Below are positions 17,802-26,291 of a stretch of 39,467 bases of DNA, in pieces. Below the pieces are notes generated by a model. That model was not told the origin of the DNA. It worked only from the letters and a program-made list of their open reading frames with translations, and did not search any database. The stretch comes from SZAS-103 sp043747745 (GTDB taxonomy: Bacteria > Pseudomonadota > Gammaproteobacteria > Xanthomonadales > Xanthomonadaceae), in NCBI GenBank assembly GCA_043747745.1, contig JAYTOP010000092.1, positions 1 to 39,467 on the forward strand, given 5' to 3'. Numbering within the stretch: the stretch's first letter is position 1; each line of letters starts with the position of its first letter. The position numbers and the translations under genes were made by a program.

Positions 17802-20123
17802 ATGAACGCGCCGTCTTTTGCAAGTATGCGTAAAACATCTCTTGCGCTAGCCGTAGTGACGGCGATCTGTAGCATTGGCGCGGCCAGCGCGGCCAGCGCG
17901 GCCAGCAACTCGCTGGCGACCGTGGCGCGCGTCACGACCTTGCGTCAGGGCGATGCGGTCATTGGCGCACTGCCCATGACGCAGCCGATCCACATCGAAG
18001 TGGCGCTGAAGATGCGCGACCGAGCGGGCTTGGACGCGTTCATCGCCAAGGGCAAGTCGACCATGAGTCCGGCGCAGTTTCTGGACAGGCATGCGCCGAC
18101 GCAGCTGCAGGCGGAAACGGTGTCGAACTACCTGACCACGATGGGCTACAAGAACGTCGTGATCGCTCCAAACCGCTTGCTGATTTCGGCCGACGGCACT
18201 GCTGCGACGGCGCGCAACGCGTTCATGACCTCGTTTGCGCAGGTGAAGACGCATGACGGCCGCATCGCCTTCGCGAACACCTCCGAAGTGCATGTGCCGG
18301 CCGCGCTGAATGACAGCGTGCTCTCGGTGTTGGGCCTGCAGACGGTGCACCAGATGCATACCTTCGCCAAGCTCCTGCCGATGAGCGGCGTGCACACCAA
18401 TGCGATCACTGGCCACAACCCGGTCGAGTTCTCCCCGATCTACAGCAGCACGGGCGTGGCCACTGCTGCGGGCGTGACGGTTGGGATCATCACCCAGGGC
18501 GCGATTACCCAGAGCATCACCGACCTCAATACGTACACCACGAACAACGGACTGGCCGCAGTGACCACGCAGACCGTGAACACCAACGGCACCAGCAGCG
18601 ACATTGCCGGCGTCAGCGAATGGGACCTGGATAGCCAGTCCATCGTCGGAATGGGTGGCGGTGCGGTCGGCAAGATCATTTTCTACAATATTCCGACGCT
18701 GCTCGACTCGGACCTTACCGCAGACTTCAACAAGGCGGTCACCGCGAACGTAGCCAAGATCATCAACGTCTCGCTGGGTGGTTGCGAAACCGATTTCCAC
18801 AATTCCGGTTCGGCGGCAGCCCAGGATCAGATCTTCGCGGCCGGTGATGCGCAGGGCCAGACGTTCTCGATCTCGACCGGCGACTCTGGTTCGAATGAAT
18901 GCGGCGCGGGTGCTACGGCACCGAGTTGGCCGGCTGCCTCGCAGTACGTCATCGCAGCCGCAGGCACGACCTTGAACGCATCCACGACCACATGGAGCAG
19001 CGAGACCGTGTGGAGTGGCAGCGGCGGCAGCCAGAGCAACTTCGAGCCAAAGCCAAGCTGGCAGACGCTATGGTCCGGTGCGCGTCGCGGCGTCGCCGAC
19101 ATCGCGTTTGATGGCGATCCGAACTCCGGCGCGAAAATCATCGTCAATGGCGTATTGGCGCAGTACGGCGGCACCAGCTTGTCCGCACCGATCTTTGCGG
19201 GCCTGTGGGCACGCGTGATCGCAGTGAAAGGCACTAACGTCGGTTTTGCCGGTCCGCTGATCTACAGCCTGCCGGCGGCCGATTTCCATGACGTCACCTC
19301 GGGCAACAACGGCGGTTCGACGGCAGCGGTCGGTTACGACCTGGCCAGCGGCCGCGGCAGCATCATCCTGAACAAGGCGATCGTGGATCTCGGTGGCACG
19401 GTCACCAACATCTCGCCGGTTGCGAACTTCAGTTTCACCGTCAGCGGCTTGACCGCGAACTTCACCGACAGCTCGACCGACAGCGACGGCACCATCGCCT
19501 CGCGTGCGTGGAGTTTCGGCGACAGCGCGACCTCCACGGCGACCAGCCCAAGCCATACCTATGCCACGGCCGGGACCTACAGTGTGACGGAGACAGTGAC
19601 CGACAACGGTGGCGCGACCAATGCCAAGACATCCTCGGTGATCGTTTCCAGCAGCACCCAGCAATTGATCGGCAATACCGGCTTCGAGACCGGCACGGCG
19701 ACGCCATGGAACGCATCCACCGGCATCATCAAGAACAACGCGTCGGAACCTGCGCATGCCGGCATTTGGGATGTATGGCTGGATGGCCGTGGTGTTTCAC
19801 ATACCGATTCGCTGGCGCAACAGGTCGTGATCCCTAGTGGCAAGACCTCGGCCATGTTGGCGTTCTATCTGCACATCGACAGTGCCGATATATCGAGCAC
19901 GGCACACGACAAGTTGCGGGTGCAGGTGACGACGTCTACGGGTGCCTTGCTGGCGACGCTGGCAACGTATTCGAATCTTGATCGGGCCAACGGCTACGCG
20001 TTGCGCAATCTGGACATGACGCCGTACATCGGCCAGACCGTGAAGATCAATTTCACTGGCATCGAAAACGCGACATTGCAAACCTCATTCGTGCTGGACG
20101 ATGTCACCTTGACCGTCCAGTAG
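17802..20123 (+). CDS. secreted S53 family peptidase (kumamolisin/sedolisin type) with PKD domain
   Basis: A 773-residue exported serine-carboxyl peptidase. ATG 17802 (MNAPSFASMRKTSLALAV) has ggag at good spacing. A signal peptide covers about residues 1-33. A pro-kumamolisin activation domain spans about 40-190, with the catalytic domain about 210-535. The S53 triad is visible: Glu273 and Asp277 in SEWDLD, the oxyanion Asp361 in STGDSGSNECG, and Ser459 in GGTSLSAP. The C-terminal calcium-site pattern (FHDVTSG then GYDLASGRGS) is present. A PKD domain (about 538-620, with AWSFGDS and HTYATAGTYSV) and a terminal beta-sandwich-like domain (about 622-773) probably bind surfaces or substrate. S53 enzymes usually work at acidic pH. 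No dedicated secretion genes are adjacent. It sits inside a broken tRNA operon. Confidence 0.93.
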   Translation: MNAPSFASMRKTSLALAVVTAICSIGAASAASAASNSLATVARVTTLRQGDAVIGALPMTQPIHIEVALKMRDRAGLDAFIAKGKSTMSPAQFLDRHAPTQLQAETVSNYLTTMGYKNVVIAPNRLLISADGTAATARNAFMTSFAQVKTHDGRIAFANTSEVHVPAALNDSVLSVLGLQTVHQMHTFAKLLPMSGVHTNAITGHNPVEFSPIYSSTGVATAAGVTVGIITQGAITQSITDLNTYTTNNGLAAVTTQTVNTNGTSSDIAGVSEWDLDSQSIVGMGGGAVGKIIFYNIPTLLDSDLTADFNKAVTANVAKIINVSLGGCETDFHNSGSAAAQDQIFAAGDAQGQTFSISTGDSGSNECGAGATAPSWPAASQYVIAAAGTTLNASTTTWSSETVWSGSGGSQSNFEPKPSWQTLWSGARRGVADIAFDGDPNSGAKIIVNGVLAQYGGTSLSAPIFAGLWARVIAVKGTNVGFAGPLIYSLPAADFHDVTSGNNGGSTAAVGYDLASGRGSIILNKAIVDLGGTVTNISPVANFSFTVSGLTANFTDSSTDSDGTIASRAWSFGDSATSTATSPSHTYATAGTYSVTETVTDNGGATNAKTSSVIVSSSTQQLIGNTGFETGTATPWNASTGIIKNNASEPAHAGIWDVWLDGRGVSHTDSLAQQVVIPSGKTSAMLAFYLHIDSADISSTAHDKLRVQVTTSTGALLATLATYSNLDRANGYALRNLDMTPYIGQTVKINFTGIENATLQTSFVLDDVTLTVQ
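17880..17906 (+). repeat. three tandem 9-base units in the protease signal peptide
   Basis: GCGGCCAGC is repeated three times exactly (17880-17888, 17889-17897, 17898-17906), encoding a run of Ala-Ala/Ser triplets at the probable signal-peptidase site. Unit-number change would keep the reading frame. Confidence 0.85.
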
Positions 20124-20148
20124 GCACACGAAGACCTGATGCGCCGAG

Positions 20149-20170
20149 ACCCCGGCTCGCGTCGGGTTTT
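20149..20170 (+). terminator. weak terminator candidate after the S53 protease
   Basis: CCCG (20151-20154) can pair with CGGG (20163-20166) around an 8-base loop, followed by four T. The stem is short. It is listed because the convergent small gene ends about 80 bases downstream and some terminator is expected here. Confidence 0.35.
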
Positions 20171-20251
20171 CATGCCCTTGAGGCACCTGTCTTCACCTGC
20201 GTGTTTGCAGGGTTGGCCTTATGCACTTGCGTTGTGCGGACTCCGTCGCGT

Positions 20252-20473
20252 TTAAAACTTCGGAGGAATCAGCCCGCTGGCACCCAGCATGCTGTTGATC
20301 CGGGTACGAACGTACTCCAGGTCGTCCGGCCCCGCGCCGTCCTCGATTGCGTCCGAAAGACCCGTGAAAGCCATCCAGAAGTCATCCTGGTCTTCCGTGT
20401 CCTTCAGGAGCATTGGCAGCTCGGATTGCAGTTCATCAAGAATGCTGTCCAATTCACTTCGACTTTTCGCCAC
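20252..20473 (-). CDS. small acidic protein of unknown function
   Basis: A 73-residue, strongly acidic, mostly helical protein (MAKSRSELDSILDELQSELP at the N-terminus, ending GASGLIPPKF) on the minus strand. It starts with GTG, and ggag lies 7-10 bases upstream on that strand, which is a good ribosome site. I recognise no domain and see no membrane segment. Pro-Pro near the end and the amphipathic leading helix suggest a protein-binding role, which is only inference. It is convergent with the protease and divergent from tRNA-Leu. Coding is supported by the ribosome site and typical codon use despite the short length. Confidence 0.7.
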   Translation of the reverse strand: MAKSRSELDSILDELQSELPMLLKDTEDQDDFWMAFTGLSDAIEDGAGPDDLEYVRTRINSMLGASGLIPPKF

Positions 20474-20635
20474 GACCAGCTCCGTTTGCAGTCATCCCCG
20501 ATGCGCAGCATAGCGAAACCAGCGAGGATGCGGCTGGATGCGGCAACGATTGTCAAAGGCCGACCCCTGCGCGGCCATGCCGTCACTCCACGCACGGCTT
20601 TCGCTATCAGTGAGGTTGCGGCACCATGCCTGCTG

Positions 20636-20722
20636 GCCCGGGTGGCGAAACTGGTAGACGCAAGGGACTTAAAATCCCTCGACCGCAAGGTTATGTGGGT
20701 TCGACCCCCACCTCGGGCACCA
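20636..20722 (+). tRNA. tRNA-Leu(UAA)
   Basis: An 87-base class II tRNA with encoded CCA. Acceptor GCCCGGG pairs with CTCGGGC. Anticodon stem AGGGA/TCCCT holds loop CTTAAAA with anticodon TAA. A long variable arm (cgaccgcaaggttatg) precedes T arm GTGGG TTCGACC CCCAC, and discriminator A73 is as expected for leucine. In E. coli the same isoacceptor (leuZ) follows glyW and cysT directly. Confidence 0.96.
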
Positions 20723-20744
20723 CCTGCAACATGGGGAAATTGCG

Positions 20745-22382
20745 ATGCATTTCTTGCTGTCGGCCCGGCTGTGGGGGTTTGCGCTGTGTGTTGCTCTGTT
20801 CGTGCTGTCCAGCGTGGCGACGGTCTGGAACCACGGCTGGTTCTGGGCCGTGCCGGTCTTTGGGGCGCTGGTCGCGGTCGGCATTTACGACATCATGCAG
20901 CGACGTCGTGCAGTCAGCCGCAACTACCCGGTGCTCGCGCATTTCCGCTATTTCCTCGAATCGATCGGGCCGGAAATCCGTCAGTATTTCATTGAGCGCG
21001 ACACCGAAGAAAATCCGTTTTCACGTTTGCAGCGTTCGATCGTCTACCAGCGCGCCAAGGGGGAGCGCGACACGCGGCCGTTCGGCACCCAGGTCGATGT
21101 CTATGCGAACGACTACGAATGGATCAACCATTCGATGCGTCCGACCGAGATTGCTACGCACGATTTCCGCATCGTGATCGGGCCCGATTGCGCGCAACCG
21201 TATTCGGCCAGCGTGTTCAACATCTCGGCGATGAGCTTCGGTTCGCTATCGGGCAATGCGATCCGCGCGCTCAACTCCGGCGCGAAGATGGGCAATTTCT
21301 ACCACGACACCGGCGAAGGTTCGATCTCGCGCCACCATCGCGCGAACGGCGGTGACCTGACCTGGGAGGTGGCTTCCGGCTACTTCGGTTGCCGCAATCC
21401 GGATGGAACGTTCAGCGAGGAAAAATTCATCGAAGCCGCGCGCGATCCGCAGGTGAAGATGATCGAGATCAAGCTGTCGCAAGGCGCGAAGCCGGGGCAT
21501 GGCGGCGTGCTGCCGGCGGCGAAGGTCTCGGCCGAGATCGCCGAAGCGCGCGGGGTGCCGCAGGGCGTGGATTGCATTTCGCCGGCGAAGCACAGCGCGT
21601 TCTCGACGCCCATTGGGTTGCTGCAATTCGTTGCGCGCCTGCGCGAACTCTCGGGCGGCAAGCCGACCGGATTCAAGCTCGCGATCGGGCACCCGTGGGA
21701 ATGGTTCGGGATCGCCAAGGCGATGCGGCAGACTGGTATCCTGCCGGATTTCATCGTGGTCGATGGCGGCGAGGGCGGTACCGGCGCGGCGCCGATGGAG
21801 TTCATCGACCACGTCGGCGTGCCGCTGCGCGAAGCGCTGCTGCTGGTGCACAACACCCTGGTCGGGCTGGAACTGCGCGGGCGGATCAGGATCGGCGCGG
21901 CGGGCAAGATCACCAGCGCCTACGACCTCGCGCGGATCATCGCGCTGGGTGCGGACTGGGGCAATGCGGCGCGCGGATTCATGTTCGCGATTGGCTGCAT
22001 CCAGTCGCAGAGCTGCCATACCGACCGCTGCCCAACCGGAATCGCGACCCAGGACCCGCTGCGGCAGAAGGCGCTCGATGTCGATACCAAGGCAATGCGC
22101 GTGTTCCGCTTTCACCAGAACACACTGCGCGCATTGAAGGAACTGCTCGCTGCGGCAGGGCTGAATCATCCGCAGGAGCTCGGCCCGGAACACATCATCA
22201 GCCGGGTTTCACCGACCGAAGTCCGTTCGCTCGCATCGCTGTACAAGTATCTCGAGCCAGGCGCGCTGCTGCACGGCGTGCCGGAGCACGCGGTGTTCGA
22301 GGATTTCTGGGAATCAGCCAATGCCGAGGAGTTTGCGCCCCCGAGCAAGCTCCTCGACTTGCGCAACAGCAAACTGCTGTAG
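20745..22382 (+). CDS. membrane-anchored FMN-binding glutamate-synthase-like protein
   Basis: A 545-residue protein with two N-terminal membrane helices (about 5-25 and 28-48) followed by a domain homologous to the FMN/Fe-S catalytic half of glutamate synthase large subunit. Seen: ISAMSFGSLSGNAIRAL, HDTGEGSISRHHR, EIKLSQGAKPGHGG, VDGGEGGTGAAP, and a [3Fe-4S] motif with Cys418, Cys424 and Cys429 (CIQSQSCHTDRCPTG). The glutaminase and GXGXG domains of full GltB are absent, so it is a stand-alone GltS-domain (YerD-like) protein whose reaction is not established. ATG 20745 has gggg upstream and lies only 22 bases past tRNA-Leu with no terminator between, so co-transcription with the tRNA is possible. 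Confidence 0.9.
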   Translation: MHFLLSARLWGFALCVALFVLSSVATVWNHGWFWAVPVFGALVAVGIYDIMQRRRAVSRNYPVLAHFRYFLESIGPEIRQYFIERDTEENPFSRLQRSIVYQRAKGERDTRPFGTQVDVYANDYEWINHSMRPTEIATHDFRIVIGPDCAQPYSASVFNISAMSFGSLSGNAIRALNSGAKMGNFYHDTGEGSISRHHRANGGDLTWEVASGYFGCRNPDGTFSEEKFIEAARDPQVKMIEIKLSQGAKPGHGGVLPAAKVSAEIAEARGVPQGVDCISPAKHSAFSTPIGLLQFVARLRELSGGKPTGFKLAIGHPWEWFGIAKAMRQTGILPDFIVVDGGEGGTGAAPMEFIDHVGVPLREALLLVHNTLVGLELRGRIRIGAAGKITSAYDLARIIALGADWGNAARGFMFAIGCIQSQSCHTDRCPTGIATQDPLRQKALDVDTKAMRVFRFHQNTLRALKELLAAAGLNHPQELGPEHIISRVSPTEVRSLASLYKYLEPGALLHGVPEHAVFEDFWESANAEEFAPPSKLLDLRNSKLL

Positions 22383-22405
22383 CCGTGGCAGCATGCTTCT
22401 GCCCG

Positions 22406-22411
22406 TACAAT
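22406..22411 (+). promoter_or_regulatory. possible -10 element at the head of the exopolysaccharide cluster
   Basis: TACAAT lies 40 bases before the first polysaccharide gene in a 69-base gap. The same hexamer precedes exbB. I find no good -35 at correct spacing, so this is weak. Confidence 0.3.
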
Positions 22412-22451
22412 CGGCGGCTGATGTTCAATCGCAGTGTGGTATTAGTTCGGG

Positions 22452-23252
22452 ATGATCGACCTCCATTGCCACATACTGCCGGGTATCGATGACGGCGCGC
22501 CGGATCGCGCGGTCGCGGTCGCGATGGCGCGTTGTGCCGCTGACGACGGCATTACCCACGTCGCATGCACGCCGCATATCTATCCGGGCCTCTACGATAA
22601 CAACCGCGATGGCATCCTCGCCGCAATCGTGGCGTTCCGGGAAGTGCTGGTGGAAGAGGGCATCGCGCTAACCCTGGTCGTCGGCGCCGACACCCATCTC
22701 ACGCCGGATTTGCTGATGGATATTCGCGCAGGTCGCATTCCAACGCTCAACGACACACGCTACCTGCTGTTCGAGCCGCCGCATCACGTTGCACCGCCCA
22801 AGCTGGAGGAGTCGGTCTTCAACCTGCTCGCGGCAGGCATCGTCCCGGTGCTGACCCATCCGGAGCGGTTGTCCTGGATCGATACGAACTATGCGGTGTT
22901 CGAGCGTCTCGTGCGTGGTGGTGCATTGATGCAGATCACCGCTGGCAGCCTGACCGGCCGCTTCGGACGCAATCCGAAATACTGGGCCGAGCGGATGCTC
23001 GATGAGTCGCTGGTGCATCTGCTGGCCACCGACGCGCACCATATCGACAAGCGCCCGCCGCTGTTGGCGGAGGCTCGGGAGGCCGCTGCGCTTCGGCTCG
23101 GCGACGAGGAAGCGACCCATCTGGTGCTGACCCGGCCGCGCGGAATTCTGGACAATCTGTCTCCGAATGAGCTTCCGGCGCTTCCAGACTGTAAGATGCC
23201 CGACTCGAAACCCGCCGCCGGGTTCTGGCAACGACTGTTCCGAACCGGCTGA
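22452..23252 (+). CDS. PHP-type protein-tyrosine phosphatase (CpsB/CapC/YwqE family)
   Basis: A 266-residue metal-dependent phosphatase expected to remove phosphates from the BY-kinase encoded two genes downstream, controlling polymer length and export. The PHP signature IDLHCHILPGIDDGA (His5, His7) and later ligands in ACTPHIYPG, LTHPERL and LATDAHH form the metal site. This type is best known from Firmicutes, while enterobacterial clusters use low-molecular-weight Wzb; a Wzb-like enzyme is encoded separately at 12674-13147. The start is ATG 22452 with a weak ribosome site. The adjacent gumB/gumC-type genes make the role likely. Confidence 0.9.
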   Translation: MIDLHCHILPGIDDGAPDRAVAVAMARCAADDGITHVACTPHIYPGLYDNNRDGILAAIVAFREVLVEEGIALTLVVGADTHLTPDLLMDIRAGRIPTLNDTRYLLFEPPHHVAPPKLEESVFNLLAAGIVPVLTHPERLSWIDTNYAVFERLVRGGALMQITAGSLTGRFGRNPKYWAERMLDESLVHLLATDAHHIDKRPPLLAEAREAAALRLGDEEATHLVLTRPRGILDNLSPNELPALPDCKMPDSKPAAGFWQRLFRTG

Positions 23253-23270
23253 CCCTGAGGACATCAACGC

Positions 23271-23984
23271 ATGCGTTTGACCATTTCATTGACCGGACTC
23301 GTCGCCTTGCTGACGAGTCTGCTGCTGACGGCATGCGCGACTGCGCCTGCGTTGACCCCGGGCAGCACCCATGTCGTCATCAGTCCCAATGGATTGCCTG
23401 TTCCGGACCCTGTCGCCGTCTACGACAGCGCTTCCGAATACCGGATCGGTCCACTGGACCTGCTCACGATCGGCGTGTTCCAAGTCACTGAGCTCAGTAA
23501 TCTGGACCTGCGGGTCAATGCGAGCGGAGACATCACGCTGCCATTGATCGGCAACGTACGCGCCGGCGGCAAGACCGTCGTCGAACTTCAACATGCTATT
23601 GCAGCGAAGCTGTCCGATGGCTATCTGCAGTCGCCGCAAGTCAGCGTCTTCATCAAGGAATACACCAGCCAGCGTGTAACCGTCGATGGCGCGGTGGTCA
23701 AGCCGGGCATGGTCCCGCTTACCGGAGCCACGACCCTGCTGGAGGTGATTGCCGCAAGCGGCGGTCTCGGTGAACTGGCCGATTCGCGCATCGTGGTCTT
23801 CCGCATGATCAAGGGCCAGAAGCTGGCGGCGGTGTTCGACCTCAAGGCGATCAGGCATGGTGCTGCTGAAGATCCGCAGATCTTTGGCGATGACGTGGTT
23901 GTGGTCGAAATATCGAATTCCAAGAGCAAGCTGCACGCATTTACCCAAATGGTGCCGGCACTTGGTTTCTTCAGCAAATTCTGA
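23271..23984 (+). CDS. outer-membrane polysaccharide export lipoprotein (GumB/Wza family)
   Basis: A 237-residue lipoprotein with signal peptide and lipobox LLLTAC (Cys22). The Poly_export domain (about 50-135; YRIGPLDLLTIGVFQV, LPLIGNVRAGGKTVVELQ) is followed by one SLBB-type domain (RVTVDGAVVKPGMVPL, about 140-220). It is much shorter than E. coli Wza (about 380 residues) but similar to Xanthomonas GumB, so it probably lacks the C-terminal helix that lines the Wza outer-membrane pore. A second partner may form the outer gate. It precedes the co-polymerase gene, the normal pairing. Confidence 0.9.
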   Translation: MRLTISLTGLVALLTSLLLTACATAPALTPGSTHVVISPNGLPVPDPVAVYDSASEYRIGPLDLLTIGVFQVTELSNLDLRVNASGDITLPLIGNVRAGGKTVVELQHAIAAKLSDGYLQSPQVSVFIKEYTSQRVTVDGAVVKPGMVPLTGATTLLEVIAASGGLGELADSRIVVFRMIKGQKLAAVFDLKAIRHGAAEDPQIFGDDVVVVEISNSKSKLHAFTQMVPALGFFSKF

Positions 23985-24014
23985 TTTTCACGCTTACCGA
24001 TTCCAGGATGACCC

Positions 24015-26291
24015 ATGCAGGAAGACGAGCAAATCACCAGCCAGCCGGGTAACGATCGGCTGCCCACCAGCCAACAGCAACACCCCCTGGTTCCTGCCGC
24101 TGCCCACGCTGGTCGCGCTCTTTCACTGGACGTGCGTGATGGCGATCGCAGCGGAGGCGAAGATGAACTCAACCTGCGCCAGTACTGGCAGGTGCTGCTC
24201 AAGCGCAAGTGGACGGTGTTGGCCGCCTTCAGCATCGTGTTTTTCACGGTGCTGGTCGCGACCTTGCTGATGACGCCGATCTACCGGGCGAGCACGACGA
24301 TCCAGATCGACCTCGACACGGTCAAGGTCGTGCAAGTGCAGGGCATGGATGCGGTTGCTGGCAACGATGACACTTTCTACAAGACTCAGTATGAATTGCT
24401 GCAGAGCCCAGCGTTGTCGCAGCGTGTTGCCTCGCAGTTGCACCTGGCCAACGATCCGACCTATCAACACCTGCAGGACGCATCGCCGTTGTCGAAGCTC
24501 AAGGCGATGTTGATCCCCGGCAAGAAGCCGAACAAGGTGACGCTTGCCTCGGATGCGGATTCGGCTGCATTGGGCGACTTCGTGAATGGCAATCTCGATA
24601 TCGATCCGGTCGACGGCACGCGTCTGGTAGCGATCAACTTCGACAGCCCGAACGCAGTCCTCTCGGCAAAGGTGGCCAACGCGATCGCCGATAACTTCAT
24701 CGCGGCCAATCTCGAACACACATTCAATGCGTCGGCCTATGCGCGCCGATTCCTTGAGGGCCGTCTCGCCCAACTCAAGCAAAAGCTCTCCGAATCGGAG
24801 TCCCAGCTGATCACGATCGCCACCCAGGAAAAGCTGTTCCTGGGTGCGGACGGCAAGACCTCGCTGACGTCGCAGAACCTCAGCGATCTCAATTCAGCGA
24901 TGTCTCAGGCACAGGATGTCCGTCTGCGCGCGGAAGCGCGCTGGAAGCTTGCGAGAACCACAGCGAACTCCGCACTGCCCGGCGACATGACCAGTAGTTC
25001 GATCGTCTCCACGTTGCGCCAGAGCCGCGCCCAGCTGATGACGCAATACCAGGACAAGCTCGGTACCTACAAGCCAGGCTATCCGCTGATGCAGTCGATA
25101 AAGAGCCAAATCGACGAGCTCGACAAGGAAATCGCTGACGAATATTCCGGCGTCAAGTCGTCGGCCAAGACCGAATACACAGCGGCGGTGGCGCACGAGG
25201 CGCTGCTGCAGAAGCAGATGGACGATCTCAAGAACCAGGTGCTCGACCAGGAACACCGCAGCATCACGTACAACGTGGCCCAGCGCGACGTCAATACCAA
25301 TCAGCAGCTCTACGACGGACTGTTGCAGCGCTACAAGGAAATCGGCATCGCCGGCGGCATCACCAACAACAACATGAGCGTTGTCGATCGCGCGGCTGTT
25401 CCTGGTGGTCCGTACAAGCCGGACCTGAAGAAGAACCTGCTGCTGGCGTCGCTGTTCGGGCTGGGTCTTGGCGTGATGCTTGCGTTCTCCTTCGAGTATC
25501 TCGATGACACGCTGAAGAATCCCGACGATATCGAAAAGTTGCTTGGCCTTGCTGTCCTGGGAGTAATCCCGCGCCTGAAAGGCATGACTCCGAGCGAAGC
25601 GCTCAAGGACCCACGCTCGGCCTTCGCCGAAGCGTATCGATCAGTACGTACCGCGTTGCAGTTTTCCACCGGTTCCGGCGTGCCTCGCAGCTTGCTGGTC
25701 ACCAGTGCGACGCCGGCGGAAGGCAAATCAACAACCGCGCTGACGCTGGCACTGAATTTCGCCCAGCTCGGCAAACGCGTGCTGCTGATCGATGCGGACC
25801 TGCGCAACCCCTCGTTGCATCGTACGCTCGGCATCGAGAACAGCAATGGACTGAGCAACTTCCTGTCGGGCGCGATCAAGCCGCAGGACGCGATCCAGAG
25901 CGTGCCGGACACCACCTTGCAGGTGATGACATCCGGTCCATTGCCGCCGAATCCGGCCGAGTTGCTCGCCGGCCCGAAAATGCTGTCGCTGCTGACCGTG
26001 GCGATCGCCAAGTACGACCAGGTCATCATCGACGGACCGCCGACGATCGGCATCGCCGACGCACCGATCATCGCGCACATCGCGATCGGCACCTTGCTGG
26101 TGGTCGATGCTGGCAACACCCGTCGTGATGTCGCGCGTGGCGCAGTCAAGCGATTGACATCCTCGCGTGCGCGCCTGATTGGCGCGCTGATGACGAAATA
26201 CGACCCGAAGGCGGACGGCTACAGCTACGGATACGGTGGCTACAGTTATTACGCTTACGGTGGCGAACAGCCCAAGCTCACGCAGCAATGA
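24015..26291 (+). CDS. polysaccharide co-polymerase fused to BY-kinase (GumC/Wzc type)
   Basis: A 758-residue inner-membrane protein that sets chain length and drives export, with an autophosphorylating tyrosine kinase domain. Seen: cytoplasmic N-tail, first helix near residues 72-92 (VLAAFSIVFFTVLVATLL), a large periplasmic Wzz domain with coiled coil (about 240-440), second helix near 475-495 and the kinase domain (about 540-740). Kinase motifs are Walker A TSATPAEGKST (Lys571), Walker A' VLLIDADLRNP and Walker B QVIIDGPP. The C-tail is a tyrosine cluster (DGYSYGYGGYSYYAYGG). Unlike GumC of Xanthomonas, which from memory lacks the kinase, it is a complete BY-kinase. ATG 24015 is used. Its stop overlaps the J-domain gene by ATGA. 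Confidence 0.93.
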   Translation: MQEDEQITSQPGNDRLPTSQQQHPLVPAAAHAGRALSLDVRDGDRSGGEDELNLRQYWQVLLKRKWTVLAAFSIVFFTVLVATLLMTPIYRASTTIQIDLDTVKVVQVQGMDAVAGNDDTFYKTQYELLQSPALSQRVASQLHLANDPTYQHLQDASPLSKLKAMLIPGKKPNKVTLASDADSAALGDFVNGNLDIDPVDGTRLVAINFDSPNAVLSAKVANAIADNFIAANLEHTFNASAYARRFLEGRLAQLKQKLSESESQLITIATQEKLFLGADGKTSLTSQNLSDLNSAMSQAQDVRLRAEARWKLARTTANSALPGDMTSSSIVSTLRQSRAQLMTQYQDKLGTYKPGYPLMQSIKSQIDELDKEIADEYSGVKSSAKTEYTAAVAHEALLQKQMDDLKNQVLDQEHRSITYNVAQRDVNTNQQLYDGLLQRYKEIGIAGGITNNNMSVVDRAAVPGGPYKPDLKKNLLLASLFGLGLGVMLAFSFEYLDDTLKNPDDIEKLLGLAVLGVIPRLKGMTPSEALKDPRSAFAEAYRSVRTALQFSTGSGVPRSLLVTSATPAEGKSTTALTLALNFAQLGKRVLLIDADLRNPSLHRTLGIENSNGLSNFLSGAIKPQDAIQSVPDTTLQVMTSGPLPPNPAELLAGPKMLSLLTVAIAKYDQVIIDGPPTIGIADAPIIAHIAIGTLLVVDAGNTRRDVARGAVKRLTSSRARLIGALMTKYDPKADGYSYGYGGYSYYAYGGEQPKLTQQ

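Noticed and set aside
17441..20635. Genomic-island att sites around the protease insertion
   Set aside because: I looked for a duplicated 3' end of tRNA-Cys or tRNA-Leu in the interval and found none. No integrase is present.
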